Assembly (NCBI GenBank): GCA_021817045.1 | Contig: JAKAWG010000011.1 | Span: 26,439 to 90,438 of the forward strand | Origin: Acidobacteriota bacterium | GTDB lineage: Bacteria; Acidobacteriota; Terriglobia; UBA7540 | DNA length: 64,000 bases | Direction: 5' to 3' | Shown here: one piece after another, positions 8,050-15,836 of the stretch | How the letters are laid out: each line of letters starts with the position of its first letter | Numbering within the stretch: position 1 is the first letter of the stretch | Position numbers and translations under genes: made by a program | Notes under the pieces: model-generated | Seen by the model: the letters and a program-made list of their open reading frames with translations, nothing else | Database searches by the model: none | What the model was told of the DNA's origin: nothing

Positions 8050-9543
8050 TCAAGCCGCGCGGCGCGACAGCTCGCAGTATTGCTTGAATCGCACGTAAGC
8101 GCCTTCCCACGGCTCGGGATTAGACGGGTCAAATACCTGCACGGGGAAGGAACGCTTGATGATCTTTCGCACCCCAGCCAGCGAGGCGGCTGCTCCCGTG
8201 GCGAGCATCTGCATCCCAATGTTACCGAGCGCCGTTGCCTCCACCGGCCCTGCCACCACTCGCCGCCCCGTCGCATCAGCCGCGAATTGGTTCAATAAGG
8301 CGTTCTGCGAGCCGCCTCCAACAATATGGACTTCGGCGCACCTTTCACCGGTTAAAGTTTCGAGGGCTTCGAGGGTCAGCCGGTATTTCAGGGCCAGACT
8401 CTCCAGAATGGCGCGCGTGTAGCCAGCGGGATCTTCCGGCGAGGGTTGCTCTGATTCCTGGCAGAAGCGGTCGATGGCTGCAGGCATCTTTTCCGGGTTC
8501 ACGAACCAAGGATGATCCGGATCCACCAGCGACCGCAGCGCCGGCTTTGACCTGGCAAGCTCGCACAACTCGGCGTAAGTGAATTCCTGCCCTTGCAGTT
8601 TCCAGTCGCTCCGGCAGCGCTGCAGCAGCCACAGGCCGGCGATATTCTTGAGCAGGCGGATAGTCCCGCAAACGCCGCCCTCGTTGGTGAAGTTCTGTTT
8701 TCTCGCATTGTCGCTGATCACCGGCTTGAGCACTTCCGTGCCCAGCAAAGACCACGTTCCAGAACTGATAAACGCGGATTTCTCCGCTCCGGTCACCGCG
8801 GCGACGGCCGAGCCGGTATCGTGACAGGCGGGTGCAATGACGGGAAGGGAATCAAGCCCTGCATCCGCAGCAACGTCGGCCCGCAGCGGACCGAGAACCG
8901 TTCCTGGCTGCGCGATTTCGCCGAAGATGCGCGTGGGAAGGGAAAGCTGCGTCAGGAGCTCCGTGGACCAGCGTCCGGCGCGCGGGTCATACATTTGGGT
9001 TGTCGTCGCGTTGGTGAATTCGCAGACCGCGACTCCGGAAAGCCAAAAGTTCAGCAGGTCAGGGATGGTGGCGAATTTTTCTACAACAGCGAAAATGGAC
9101 GGCGTTTTCAAAAACTCCGCGTAAAGCTGGTAGAGCGTGTTAAAAGGCATGAACTGGATTCCGGTGTGCTCGTACACTTCCTCCGCGGGAATCTTTTCGA
9201 GGACGCGCTGCATGATTCCATCGGTGCGGCGGTCGCGGTAATGGAAAGGGGTACCCAGCAGCATCCCGCCCGGCCCGAGGAGAGCGTAATCCACGCCCCA
9301 GGTGTCCACTCCGAGACCCATCAGCTTGCGGCCGGAGCGCTGGGCGGCCAGTGCCAGCCCGCGGCGCATCTCAAGCCAGAGGCGCAACACGTCCCAATGC
9401 AACTCGCCGTTGTAACGAACGGGTTCGTTGGGGAAGCGGTGGATTTCTTCAAGCGTCAAGACTCCCGATGCCATCCGCCCGCACATGGCGCGGCCACTCT
9501 CCGCACCCAGATCAAATGCCAGCCAGGTCTGTTCTTGCGACAT
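8050..9543 (-). CDS. rhaB: Rhamnulokinase
   Basis: FGGY-family sugar kinase that phosphorylates L-rhamnulose at O1 using ATP. 497 residues, normal length. N-terminal phosphate-binding segment LAFDLGAESGRAMCG, sugar-side motif GVDTWGVDYALLGPGG, the central domain boundary AFISSGTWSLLGTE and a C-terminal VHIVGGGSQNALLNQFAADA with the adenosine-site glycines are all intact. ATG at 9543 has GGAG seven bases upstream. Its product, rhamnulose-1-phosphate, is the substrate of the aldolase whose gene is broken at 5386-6035, so a working aldolase must come from elsewhere in the genome if this kinase is used. Confidence 0.95.
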   Translation of the reverse strand: MSQEQTWLAFDLGAESGRAMCGRMASGVLTLEEIHRFPNEPVRYNGELHWDVLRLWLEMRRGLALAAQRSGRKLMGLGVDTWGVDYALLGPGGMLLGTPFHYRDRRTDGIMQRVLEKIPAEEVYEHTGIQFMPFNTLYQLYAEFLKTPSIFAVVEKFATIPDLLNFWLSGVAVCEFTNATTTQMYDPRAGRWSTELLTQLSLPTRIFGEIAQPGTVLGPLRADVAADAGLDSLPVIAPACHDTGSAVAAVTGAEKSAFISSGTWSLLGTEVLKPVISDNARKQNFTNEGGVCGTIRLLKNIAGLWLLQRCRSDWKLQGQEFTYAELCELARSKPALRSLVDPDHPWFVNPEKMPAAIDRFCQESEQPSPEDPAGYTRAILESLALKYRLTLEALETLTGERCAEVHIVGGGSQNALLNQFAADATGRRVVAGPVEATALGNIGMQMLATGAAASLAGVRKIIKRSFPVQVFDPSNPEPWEGAYVRFKQYCELSRRAA

Positions 9544-9666
9544 TCACGACTCCGGAAAGCAGAAGGCGGCCCACAGGGCCTTCACTGTCTCTTACCCACG
9601 AACATCAGCTTACCCACTGTAACTCCACGAGTTACGACGGGAACCGCCGTGAGAAAAACCGGCCGA

Positions 9667-9737
9667 GCCTGTCCCTCCCGCGAAAGTGGGAGTCCAGAGT
9701 TATCCAAGATGGATTCCCGCCTTCGCGGGAATGATTG
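9667..9737. repeat. Dispersed palindromic repeat, second copy of the CCCGC family
   Basis: CCCTCCCGCGAAAGTGGGAG with TCCAGA is followed by CAAGATGGATTCCCGCCTTC and GCGGGAATGA: two hairpins facing each other with TCCAG/TGGATTCC between. It is the same plan as 4318-4380, in better condition. Many bacterial genomes carry a TCATTCCCGCG...TGGATTCCCGC element of this kind. Confidence 0.7.
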
Positions 9738-9785
9738 ATTTCTGGCTCTCGCTGCATCGGGACGAGCGGCTGATTTCTTCTGACT

Positions 9786-9900
9786 GAGAATTGCAAAATG
9801 AAGTGACAACCAACGCTGTAGCGCTGCCCTGCGACCGGCGCCTTTCGCCCCTCATAGAGCGGCGCTACAGAAAGCGATTTCACTGTATTTTGCAATTCTC
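9786..9900. repeat. 115-bp nested palindrome
   Basis: Outer arms GAGAATTGCAAAAT (9786-9799) and its exact inverse ATTTTGCAATTCTC (9887-9900), with AGTGA/TCACT just inside and CTGTAGCGC (9816-9824) / GCGCTACAG (9862-9870) as an inner stem. It lies between the rhaB start and the SDR stop. There is no coding potential; it is a MITE-like or REP-like unit. Confidence 0.65.
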
Positions 9901-9924
9901 TATACTGCCGTCTGCCTTCCGCCT

Positions 9925-10674
9925 TCAATACGTCGCCCGGCCGCCGGAAATATCGTAGCACTGTCCCGTGGTGAACGAGGCTTCGCGTGAAGCAAGGAAA
10001 TGAACGAGCGCCGCAACTTCCTCAATCGTTCCGGTTCGGCCCATAGGAATTCGGCTCACCATGTATTGAACCGTATCGGGCGAAAGGGTATCCAGAATCT
10101 TGGTTCGAATCACCGCGGGAGCGATGCTGTTCACGGTGATGTTGGCTTTTCCTGCCACTTCCTTGGCGAGGGATTTTGTGAGCGCGATGACGGCGGCCTT
10201 GCTGGCCGAATACGGCCCGAGGGTCGGGTTACCTTCTTTCCCGGCGACGGAGGCTACGTTCACGATGCGGCCGTAACCGCGCGCCAGCATTTCCTCAATG
10301 ACGGCCTTTGAGGTAAGAAAGACGCCGCGCACGTTCACCGCATAAACGTTATCCAGGTCACTTGCGTTGAGCTGCCAGAGGGGAAGCGTGCGCCCGGCAA
10401 TGCCGGCATTGTTCACCAAAATATCGACTGGACCGAGCGCGCGGCGAACTTCCGCCATAGCCCCATCAACCGACGCGGGCGAAGAAACGTCACATCGAAT
10501 CGGCACCCCACCGAAGGATGAGGCTGCCTGGCGCGCAAGGTCCTCCTTCATGTCCAGCACGGCCACGCGCGCGCCCGCAGCCGCCAACCGCTGCGCGATG
10601 CCTTCACCAATGCCTTGGCCTGCCCCCGTGACAACTGCAACTTGTCCATCGAGACTGAAAAATGTGTTTGGCAT
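9925..10674 (-). CDS. SDR oxidoreductase, probable 2-dehydro-3-deoxy-L-rhamnonate dehydrogenase
   Basis: Classical short-chain dehydrogenase of 249 residues. NAD(P) site VVTGAGQGIGEGIAQRLAAA, then NNAGIAG, catalytic Ser in NVASVAGKEGNP and the YSASKAA tetrad segment, and a C-terminal YDISGGRATY. The aspartate in AVLDMKEDLA favours NAD+. The function is inferred from position: the stop of rhmD is 15 bases upstream, so its product 2-keto-3-deoxy-L-rhamnonate is the likely substrate, as for LRA4-type enzymes of the oxidative rhamnose route. Alternatives are L-rhamnose 1-dehydrogenase or a FabG-like enzyme. ATG at 10674. Confidence 0.75.
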   Translation of the reverse strand: MPNTFFSLDGQVAVVTGAGQGIGEGIAQRLAAAGARVAVLDMKEDLARQAASSFGGVPIRCDVSSPASVDGAMAEVRRALGPVDILVNNAGIAGRTLPLWQLNASDLDNVYAVNVRGVFLTSKAVIEEMLARGYGRIVNVASVAGKEGNPTLGPYSASKAAVIALTKSLAKEVAGKANITVNSIAPAVIRTKILDTLSPDTVQYMVSRIPMGRTGTIEEVAALVHFLASREASFTTGQCYDISGGRATY

Positions 10675-10689
10675 GTCCCTGACTTCCGC

Positions 10690-11862
10690 TTACTCCTCCA
10701 CCTCGAACCGTTTCAGCGCGTCCTCGTCAATCGAAATGCCCAGCCCCGGAACTGTTTCATCCAGTTCGATGAAGCCGTCCCGAGCCTGAGGCTCGCCCTT
10801 GAAAATGTACCAGAAGAGTTCGTTCCCGATCTCTACGTCGACCGGAGGGAAGTATTCGGCCATGGGAGAATTGAAGCTGGACATGACCAGATGAAAGTTG
10901 TGCATCTGGCCGGCGTGCGGAATGACAGGGATCTGGTGCGCCTCAGCGAGCGCGGAAATCTTGCGCGCCTGGGTGAAGCCGCCGACGCGGTTGGTATCAC
11001 ACTGAATCACGTCCACCGCCTTCGCACCAATAAGGGTCTGGATGCCTAAAAGCGTGAACTCGTGCTCGCCGCCCGAAATGGGAACAATGTTGAGGGCCCG
11101 CAGGGCTGCGTAGCCTTCGATGTCATCCGGCAGCACCGGTTCTTCCATCCAGCGCAGATGGTAGGGCTCGAGGAGCGGTATCATGCGGCGAGCATAATCG
11201 AACGTCCAGCCCATATAAGCATCGGCCATGACGTCGATTTCGTCGCCTATCGCTTTCCGGACGGTGTCAACAACTTCGATGTTCCGCTGCATGCCGGCCG
11301 CGCCGTCTGTCGGCCCCCAACCGAACCGCAGCTTCATGGCGCGAAACCCTTGCGCTTTGTATTGGGCCGCCTCGGCCGCCAGTTGGTCAAGCGGCTGACT
11401 ATACAAGCGGCTGGCGTAAACCGGGATTTTTGCTTTCGTCCTGCCGCCAAGCAGCCGGAACACCGGCTGTTTCAGAAACTTGCCCGCCAGGTCCCATAGC
11501 GCAATGTCCACCGCGCTAATGGCAACCATGCCGATGCCTTTACGACCAAACGCCACCGTCTGCCGGTACATGTGTTGCCAGAGGTACTCGAAATCAAGCG
11601 GGTCTTTGCCGACCAGAATAGGTTTGAGGTACAGGTCAATCACCTGCTTCGTAACCCGCGGGGCGAGGGCCGCATTGCCGATGCCTACGTGTCCGGAGTC
11701 TGCAACGACCTCGACGAGCAGCCAACTGTGAAAGCGAAACGAGCCCATTGAGTCAGCAGGCAGCTCCAGCAAGTCAACTGGGTTGGTGCAGAAATGAGGT
11801 TGAGGGGGGACAGTACTTTGTTTCCAGTTTACAACCCGCGTTCGAATCTCAGTAATCTTCAC
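10690..11862 (-). CDS. rhmD: L-rhamnonate dehydratase (enolase superfamily)
   Basis: Mandelate-racemase-group enzyme removing water from L-rhamnonate to give 2-keto-3-deoxy-L-rhamnonate. 390 residues. The capping domain begins KITEIRTRVVNW; the barrel shows FRAMKLRFGWGPTDG, metal ligands Asp in DVMADAYMGW, Glu in LRWMEEPVLPDD and Glu in ISGGEHEF, and the catalytic His in IPVIPHAGQMHNFH. The KLRFGWGP sequence resembles RhmD more than gluconate or galactonate dehydratases. The start is GTG at 11862, with GAGGTG five bases upstream. It is the first gene of a leftward run rhmD-SDR-(gap)-rhaB-rhaI. A related acid-sugar dehydratase is the main alternative. Confidence 0.85.
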   Translation of the reverse strand: MKITEIRTRVVNWKQSTVPPQPHFCTNPVDLLELPADSMGSFRFHSWLLVEVVADSGHVGIGNAALAPRVTKQVIDLYLKPILVGKDPLDFEYLWQHMYRQTVAFGRKGIGMVAISAVDIALWDLAGKFLKQPVFRLLGGRTKAKIPVYASRLYSQPLDQLAAEAAQYKAQGFRAMKLRFGWGPTDGAAGMQRNIEVVDTVRKAIGDEIDVMADAYMGWTFDYARRMIPLLEPYHLRWMEEPVLPDDIEGYAALRALNIVPISGGEHEFTLLGIQTLIGAKAVDVIQCDTNRVGGFTQARKISALAEAHQIPVIPHAGQMHNFHLVMSSFNSPMAEYFPPVDVEIGNELFWYIFKGEPQARDGFIELDETVPGLGISIDEDALKRFEVEE

Positions 11863-12189
11863 TGCCGCACCTCACGGTCAAAGTCGCGCCTGACGCAGAC
11901 GGCTATGATAACGGCTGTACTTGAACTCCGCAAGGCAAAACCGACTAGGGTCGTGTCCTAATCTGAGGGTAGCGTCGGCCTTCAGGCAGGCACCTGCCAA
12001 GCTAAAGCTCGGCGCTGAAATTAGGGCACCACGTCAACTAATGGAAATTTTGAGATGAGCGGTCAACAGATCGGTGAGATTGAAGATAGGTGCATGCAAA
12101 ATCTCCGCTTCGGACGGGGTTCCAACATTTGCTAAGATGACTTTCGGAATGGCCGAAGTTGAAGCCGTGGATATGCTTTAGGAGGAGGG
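11863..12189. other. Divergent intergenic region with nested palindromes
   Basis: No gene is seen. It separates leftward rhmD from the rightward epimerase, so promoters for both should lie here, but no convincing -35/-10 pair stands out. At 11953-12029 there is a nested inverted repeat: GTGTCCTAAT and ATTAGGGCAC as outer arms (9 of 10 matching), AGCGTCG and CGGCGCT inside, and GGCAGG-CA-CCTGCC at 11985-11998. It looks like a dispersed structural repeat. Confidence 0.5.
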
Positions 12190-13611
12190 ATGAATCGAAG
12201 GGGATTTTTCAGGACTTCGCTGGGGGGAGCTATTGCCGGAATGCCCCACCAGAACCTGTCCAGAGAAGAGAGCCGCGGCCTCGCCGGCTCGGGCGAGCGC
12301 GAAAGACTTGCCGGATTGACGCTCGAACAACTAAGAGGCCAGTATCACTACGCTCTGTTCGATGACTTCCTGCCGTTCATGGACAAGTACGTGATCGACC
12401 ACCGGTACGGTGGTTTCATGTGCAACACCGATCGGGATGGCACGCATTTAAGTACGAAAAAAGAAGCATGGTTCATGGGGCGGGGCATCTGGGTCTATTC
12501 GTTTCTCTATAACGACTTCGGCCGCAACGAAAAATATCGAGATGTAGCGGGAAAGTCGGTAGAGTTCTTGATGAAGTTAAAGCCACCCGGAAGGGATACC
12601 CTCTGGCCTTCCGTCTTCAGCCGGGAGGGAAAGGCACTGACTCTTCCAGCCAAAACAATCTTCGGGGACCTATTTATTGCGGAGGGATTTGCCGAGTACT
12701 CCAAGGCGACGGGCGACAGCAGCTACTGGGATCTCGCGAAGGCAATTATTCTCAAATGCCTGAGGGTCTACAATCGGCCTAACTACGATCCGGACGTTGT
12801 TGCCGGCTACAACGATTTGATAGCGAGGTATGGAACGTCTCTTCCCGCGCACATAGATCCGAAGATCGTGGCGATGTATAAGGGCCCGAAAGTAATACCC
12901 TTTCCCGGGGCCCGCTCCCAGGCTGCTTCCATGGTCTTGATTCGTAATATCTCCCAGATGCTGAAAATGCGATCCGATGAGGAACTCGAAAAGATTATCG
13001 CTCACTGTGTCAGCGTCGTGATCTATAAGCACTACAATCCAGAGTTTTGCCTGAACAACGAATTGCTGAACCACGACTATTCCCGCCCCGAGAATGAATT
13101 GGCCCAATTTGTTTACGCCGGGCATTCGATTGAAACACTGGAGGTTCTTCTCTTCGAAGCGGTTCGGACTCAAAACGGGGAGCTTTTCAATACAGCGGTG
13201 GAACGGTTTCGAAGACATTTTGAAGTTGCCTGGGATCAGGTTTACGAAGGCGTGTTTCGAAGCCTGAACAACGTGGACGAAAACGACTGGAGCCTGGACA
13301 AGGTTCTTTGGGAGCAGGAGGAAGCACTCAACGGTTTGCTCTTTATGGTGGAACAGACCAACGGCCCCTGGGCGCGTAAGTGGTTCGGCAAGATGTACAC
13401 TTACGTCCACACGAAGTACCCGCTTCAGCAGTACGGGTTTCCTCTTTGGATCACTGCGGCCGACAGGAAAGTAACTTTCGAACGCCATGCCGCTCGGGTT
13501 GAAAACTACCACCACCCCCGGTTTTTAATGCTGGGCCTTTTGATACTTGATCGCATGATTCGCCGGGAGAACTCCCTCTCATCTGCGGTAACATCACCTC
13601 GCCTTCTGTAA
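12190..13611 (+). CDS. N-acylglucosamine 2-epimerase (AGE)-family protein, exported
   Basis: 473-residue (alpha/alpha)6-barrel protein related to AGE and cellobiose 2-epimerases. Family marks are the early GGFMCNTDRDG (ligand loop), STKKEAWFMGRGIWVYSFLY, AGHSIETLEVLLFEA with the conserved His, LDKVLWEQEEALNGLLFM, and a late ENYHHPRFLM. It starts with a twin-arginine-like leader MNRRGFFRTSLGGAIAGMP and GGAGGAGGG just ahead of ATG 12190, so export by Tat is plausible though the hydrophobic stretch is short. These enzymes invert C2 of reducing-end sugars; the substrate here is unknown. The opposite strand to rhmD suggests separate control. Confidence 0.85.
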   Translation: MNRRGFFRTSLGGAIAGMPHQNLSREESRGLAGSGERERLAGLTLEQLRGQYHYALFDDFLPFMDKYVIDHRYGGFMCNTDRDGTHLSTKKEAWFMGRGIWVYSFLYNDFGRNEKYRDVAGKSVEFLMKLKPPGRDTLWPSVFSREGKALTLPAKTIFGDLFIAEGFAEYSKATGDSSYWDLAKAIILKCLRVYNRPNYDPDVVAGYNDLIARYGTSLPAHIDPKIVAMYKGPKVIPFPGARSQAASMVLIRNISQMLKMRSDEELEKIIAHCVSVVIYKHYNPEFCLNNELLNHDYSRPENELAQFVYAGHSIETLEVLLFEAVRTQNGELFNTAVERFRRHFEVAWDQVYEGVFRSLNNVDENDWSLDKVLWEQEEALNGLLFMVEQTNGPWARKWFGKMYTYVHTKYPLQQYGFPLWITAADRKVTFERHAARVENYHHPRFLMLGLLILDRMIRRENSLSSAVTSPRLL

Positions 13612-14402
13612 CCCGACAGCTTCGGAACGTCCCAAACCCGCCAGAACAGAAAAAAACTGTCTCATCTGTCTCCACTGTCTCACTCGACCGCGCCACCATA
13701 GGAAGGATGAATTGCGATTTAAGCTCAAAAACGGCAGCCATGACGAGATCCTCTATGTTCTCTGCGCCGTTCCGAGTTTTAGCACGCGAAGTCACAGGGT
13801 GTCCTTTGCGCTTCAGCCTTGAGGGTCTTTGGGGGTCCGAAAAACAGAAAAATCGTAAAAGATTGTTTATTGAGGAACGAATTGCGTTCAACTCGTTGAA
13901 AATAAAGGATCATTAGAGGAACAATTTAGGAACAATTTCTCCCAATTCATGTATGTAGCTGACTCTAAAAGAGCAGTCTTTGAAATCGTTCCGCGAGGTT
14001 AAAGTTGCATAAAAAGGACACTTAGAGGAAAAATCGGGCGAAAAATTGAATTTGTTTTCGCCAAAATGTGGTCTGATCGCCCAAGAGGGGGACCAGACTC
14101 GTCTGGCACTCGGCGGGATCAGGAGTGCGTCATTCCCTGTTGAAGGACTCGTCGAGCACAGCAGCCACGGCGCGTCAGAGAACCAACTGAAACGTAGCCG
14201 ATGGCAAGGAGAAGGCTTTTTAAGCTTGCAACCGGTTCTGCAGGGGGCTATAAGTCTAGTACACGAGGAGGGGCAATCCCATACACGCAGGCGTTGGTGC
14301 AAGTTCCAAGTGTCGCAGCCAGTTTTCGGTTGCGGCACCGGATGGGACTTTGGGAGCGGTGTAATCTCCACGAGAAAGCTACTCCATGCGGGAGGATTAA
14401 CA
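13612..14402. other. 790-base stretch without a supported gene
   Basis: Short open frames occur on both strands but none has good codon use or a recognisable product. The part from about 13850 to 14060 is noticeably AT-richer than its surroundings and holds a tandem GGAACAATTT, GGAACAATTT (13917-13937) plus the related GAGGAACGAATTGCG (13871-13885) and TTAGAGGAAAAAT. Near 13657-13682 the phrase CTGTCTCATCTGTCTCCACT recurs in inverted form near 8005-8030. The end contains the ribosome-binding region of the next gene. Confidence 0.5.
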
Positions 14403-14861
14403 ATGACGACGTTGGAAAAAGTGTCGGTCGGGGTAACGTGCGGTCTGGTCGTTGTCTTGGCGGTGCTTGCCTGGTTCAGCACGAGTCACCATTGGCTGCT
14501 CTGGCTCGCGGTCTCGGTTGGCGGGTTGGGCGGCCTCGCTCACGAAATCGCACAGAGTGGCGGCAAGGTGCTGTTTTTCCAAAAGTACCAAGACGGGATG
14601 TACCTTGGGTCGCTCGCCGGTATCGTACTTGGTGCGGTGGCTGGTCTTCTTGTCGTACGCGGTGACCTTGCTGCGGCCGCGTCTTCCGTCAATACGGTTC
14701 AGCTTACGTATGAAATCTTCATCGCCGGGCTAGCCCTGAAGGGCGTCACCGAGGCGGCGGGGGGGAAGGGCCGTGCCGTAGACGAAATACCGGACCATGG
14801 CCGCCGGGATCTTATCGGGCCACGGTGGTCTAATGACCACCCGGGGCCCCCTCCTTACTAA
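14403..14861 (+). CDS. Small integral membrane protein of unknown function
   Basis: 152 residues with about four hydrophobic segments: VSVGVTCGLVVVLAVLAWF, HHWLLWLAVSVGGLGGLAHE, YLGSLAGIVLGAVAGLLVV and TYEIFIAGLALKGVTEAAGG. The last 30 residues are polar and proline-rich. GGGAGG stands seven bases before the ATG at 14403, which decides the start against longer in-frame options. The small helices and the gly-leu-ala-HE segment recall DUF4257-like proteins, but the match is only by eye. Its stop lies inside the palindrome at 14848-14868. Confidence 0.65.
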   Translation: MTTLEKVSVGVTCGLVVVLAVLAWFSTSHHWLLWLAVSVGGLGGLAHEIAQSGGKVLFFQKYQDGMYLGSLAGIVLGAVAGLLVVRGDLAAAASSVNTVQLTYEIFIAGLALKGVTEAAGGKGRAVDEIPDHGRRDLIGPRWSNDHPGPPPY

Positions 14862-14868
14862 GGAGGGG
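14848..14868. repeat. Perfect hairpin between convergent genes
   Basis: CCCCTCCTTA-C-TAAGGAGGGG: ten-base perfect stem overlapping the stop of the membrane protein and facing the leftward gene at 14918. It could act as a bidirectional transcription barrier, but no T-run follows on either strand, so a dispersed CCCTCCTT-type repeat is as likely. Confidence 0.5.
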
Positions 14869-14917
14869 AGCCGAGTGGTTGGAAGCCGACTCCCAGGGAG
14901 GAGCGAACGGGCTCTGT

Positions 14918-15532
14918 TCACCGGGCCTGCACGAATTCATTCCAAGCCCGGGCGCTCTCACTCAGAATGCTCGGCTCGCTTACAACCGTGAGTCCGCGCG
15001 GGGTGACAAGATACAGCAAACCCGTGCTGTCATCAGCCGCGTAGGCGAGGACGTTCTGGAACTGCTTAAGGACTCGGAGCTCGCGCGGATTCGACACGTT
15101 CAGCAAGGTCAGAGATTCCGGCGACGTTTCTGCTTCTCCGGTCTGTGGGGCGCTCAGTAGGAGTGCTCGATTACCGTTGAGGATGCGTAGGCTCGTGGGT
15201 TGCGTGCCAGATCCGGTCTTGTATTCGCTTTCCATTACGGGCTTGGCAGGGTCGGTGGCGTTGATCATCACGACGCGCCCCTTGGCCGGCTCAAAAAGAA
15301 AGAGCTCTGTCTGCCCGTGGAGATTTCCCATTGTCATCTGGCGGACGCCGCTGCCATCAAACCCGAGGCGTGAGATTATTTGCTCCGTGCTCTCCTCACC
15401 GGGTTTTGTACTTTCCGCCAGCAAACCCTGTGCTCCAAGAAGCAGGCTTAGCAAGCCTACAATGATCGGAAACAATGCACCCGGCGACTCGGCCCAGATC
15501 CTGGTTGCGTCTGAAATTTTAACCCGCGTCAT
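14918..15532 (-). CDS. Exported protein of unknown function, possible beta-propeller fragment
   Basis: 204 residues. An N-terminal export signal is likely: hydrophobic LFPIIVGLLSLLLGAQGLLA at about residues 20-39. After it the chain has several strand-like blocks with repeating character (MTMGNLHGQTELFLFEPAKG, RVVMINATDPAKPVMES, LTLLNVSNPRELRVLKQF), reminiscent of LVIVD-type propeller repeats, but only two or three blades fit, so it may be a short relative or the residue of a longer protein. ATG at 15532. Nothing adjacent suggests a role. Confidence 0.6.
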   Translation of the reverse strand: MTRVKISDATRIWAESPGALFPIIVGLLSLLLGAQGLLAESTKPGEESTEQIISRLGFDGSGVRQMTMGNLHGQTELFLFEPAKGRVVMINATDPAKPVMESEYKTGSGTQPTSLRILNGNRALLLSAPQTGEAETSPESLTLLNVSNPRELRVLKQFQNVLAYAADDSTGLLYLVTPRGLTVVSEPSILSESARAWNEFVQAR

Positions 15533-15689
15533 GTGGCACCTCCTACCGCCCAGCGTCCTCCTGATTCCAGCCTCTTGGGCCGGATTTACCCAGACAGCCG
15601 ACGCTGAGTTTGATTAGATGCCACGCCAATCGGAAACGTAACCTGGCCGCAATGCTGTTGTAATATATCTGTAACATTCGGGCCGGGCG

Positions 15690-15706
15690 CATAGGTTGCA
15701 CCTATG
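15690..15706. promoter_or_regulatory. Palindrome, possible operator
   Basis: CATAGGT-TGC-ACCTATG, a perfect 7-base inverted repeat with a 3-base centre, about 75 bases ahead of the -35 of the DUF3800 promoter and 160 bases ahead of the divergent gene. The size fits a dimeric repressor site; the cognate regulator is unknown. Confidence 0.35.
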
Positions 15707-15779
15707 TCTTCTATGGATTGGTCCCTCGCGGGGCCATATTCCTCTACCGCGTCTCACAAGGCACCACCTAGTTCTTTGC

Positions 15780-15809
15780 TTGACACGCGTTAGCGGCGCG
15801 GCTTATTAT
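15780..15809 (+). promoter_or_regulatory. Sigma-70-like promoter for the DUF3800 gene
   Basis: TTGACA (15780-15785), an 18-base spacer, TATTAT (15804-15809). This is the best consensus promoter in the window. Transcription would begin around 15816, leaving about 20 bases before the GTG at 15837 with AAAGGA in between. Confidence 0.6.
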
Positions 15810-15836
15810 GTATGAGGCCGAAAGGACAACACCTGG

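Larger units (their letters stand above)
15533..15836. other. Divergent intergenic region (promoter and operator candidates)
   Basis: No gene. It separates the leftward exported protein from the rightward DUF3800 gene and holds a strong promoter-like sequence and a perfect short palindrome, listed separately. Confidence 0.6.

Noticed and set aside
13707..13916. 69-codon frame after the AGE-family gene
   Set aside because: No ribosome-binding site pattern of note, no family, and the opposite strand is open as well; looks like repeat-derived sequence.
14046..14402. Long N-terminal extension of the small membrane protein
   Set aside because: Starts at a TTG without a ribosome-binding site, whereas ATG 14403 has GGGAGG; the extra part is of low quality.
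14848..14868. Rho-independent terminator
   Set aside because: Stem is strong but there is no T-run on either side, so it is listed as a repeat.
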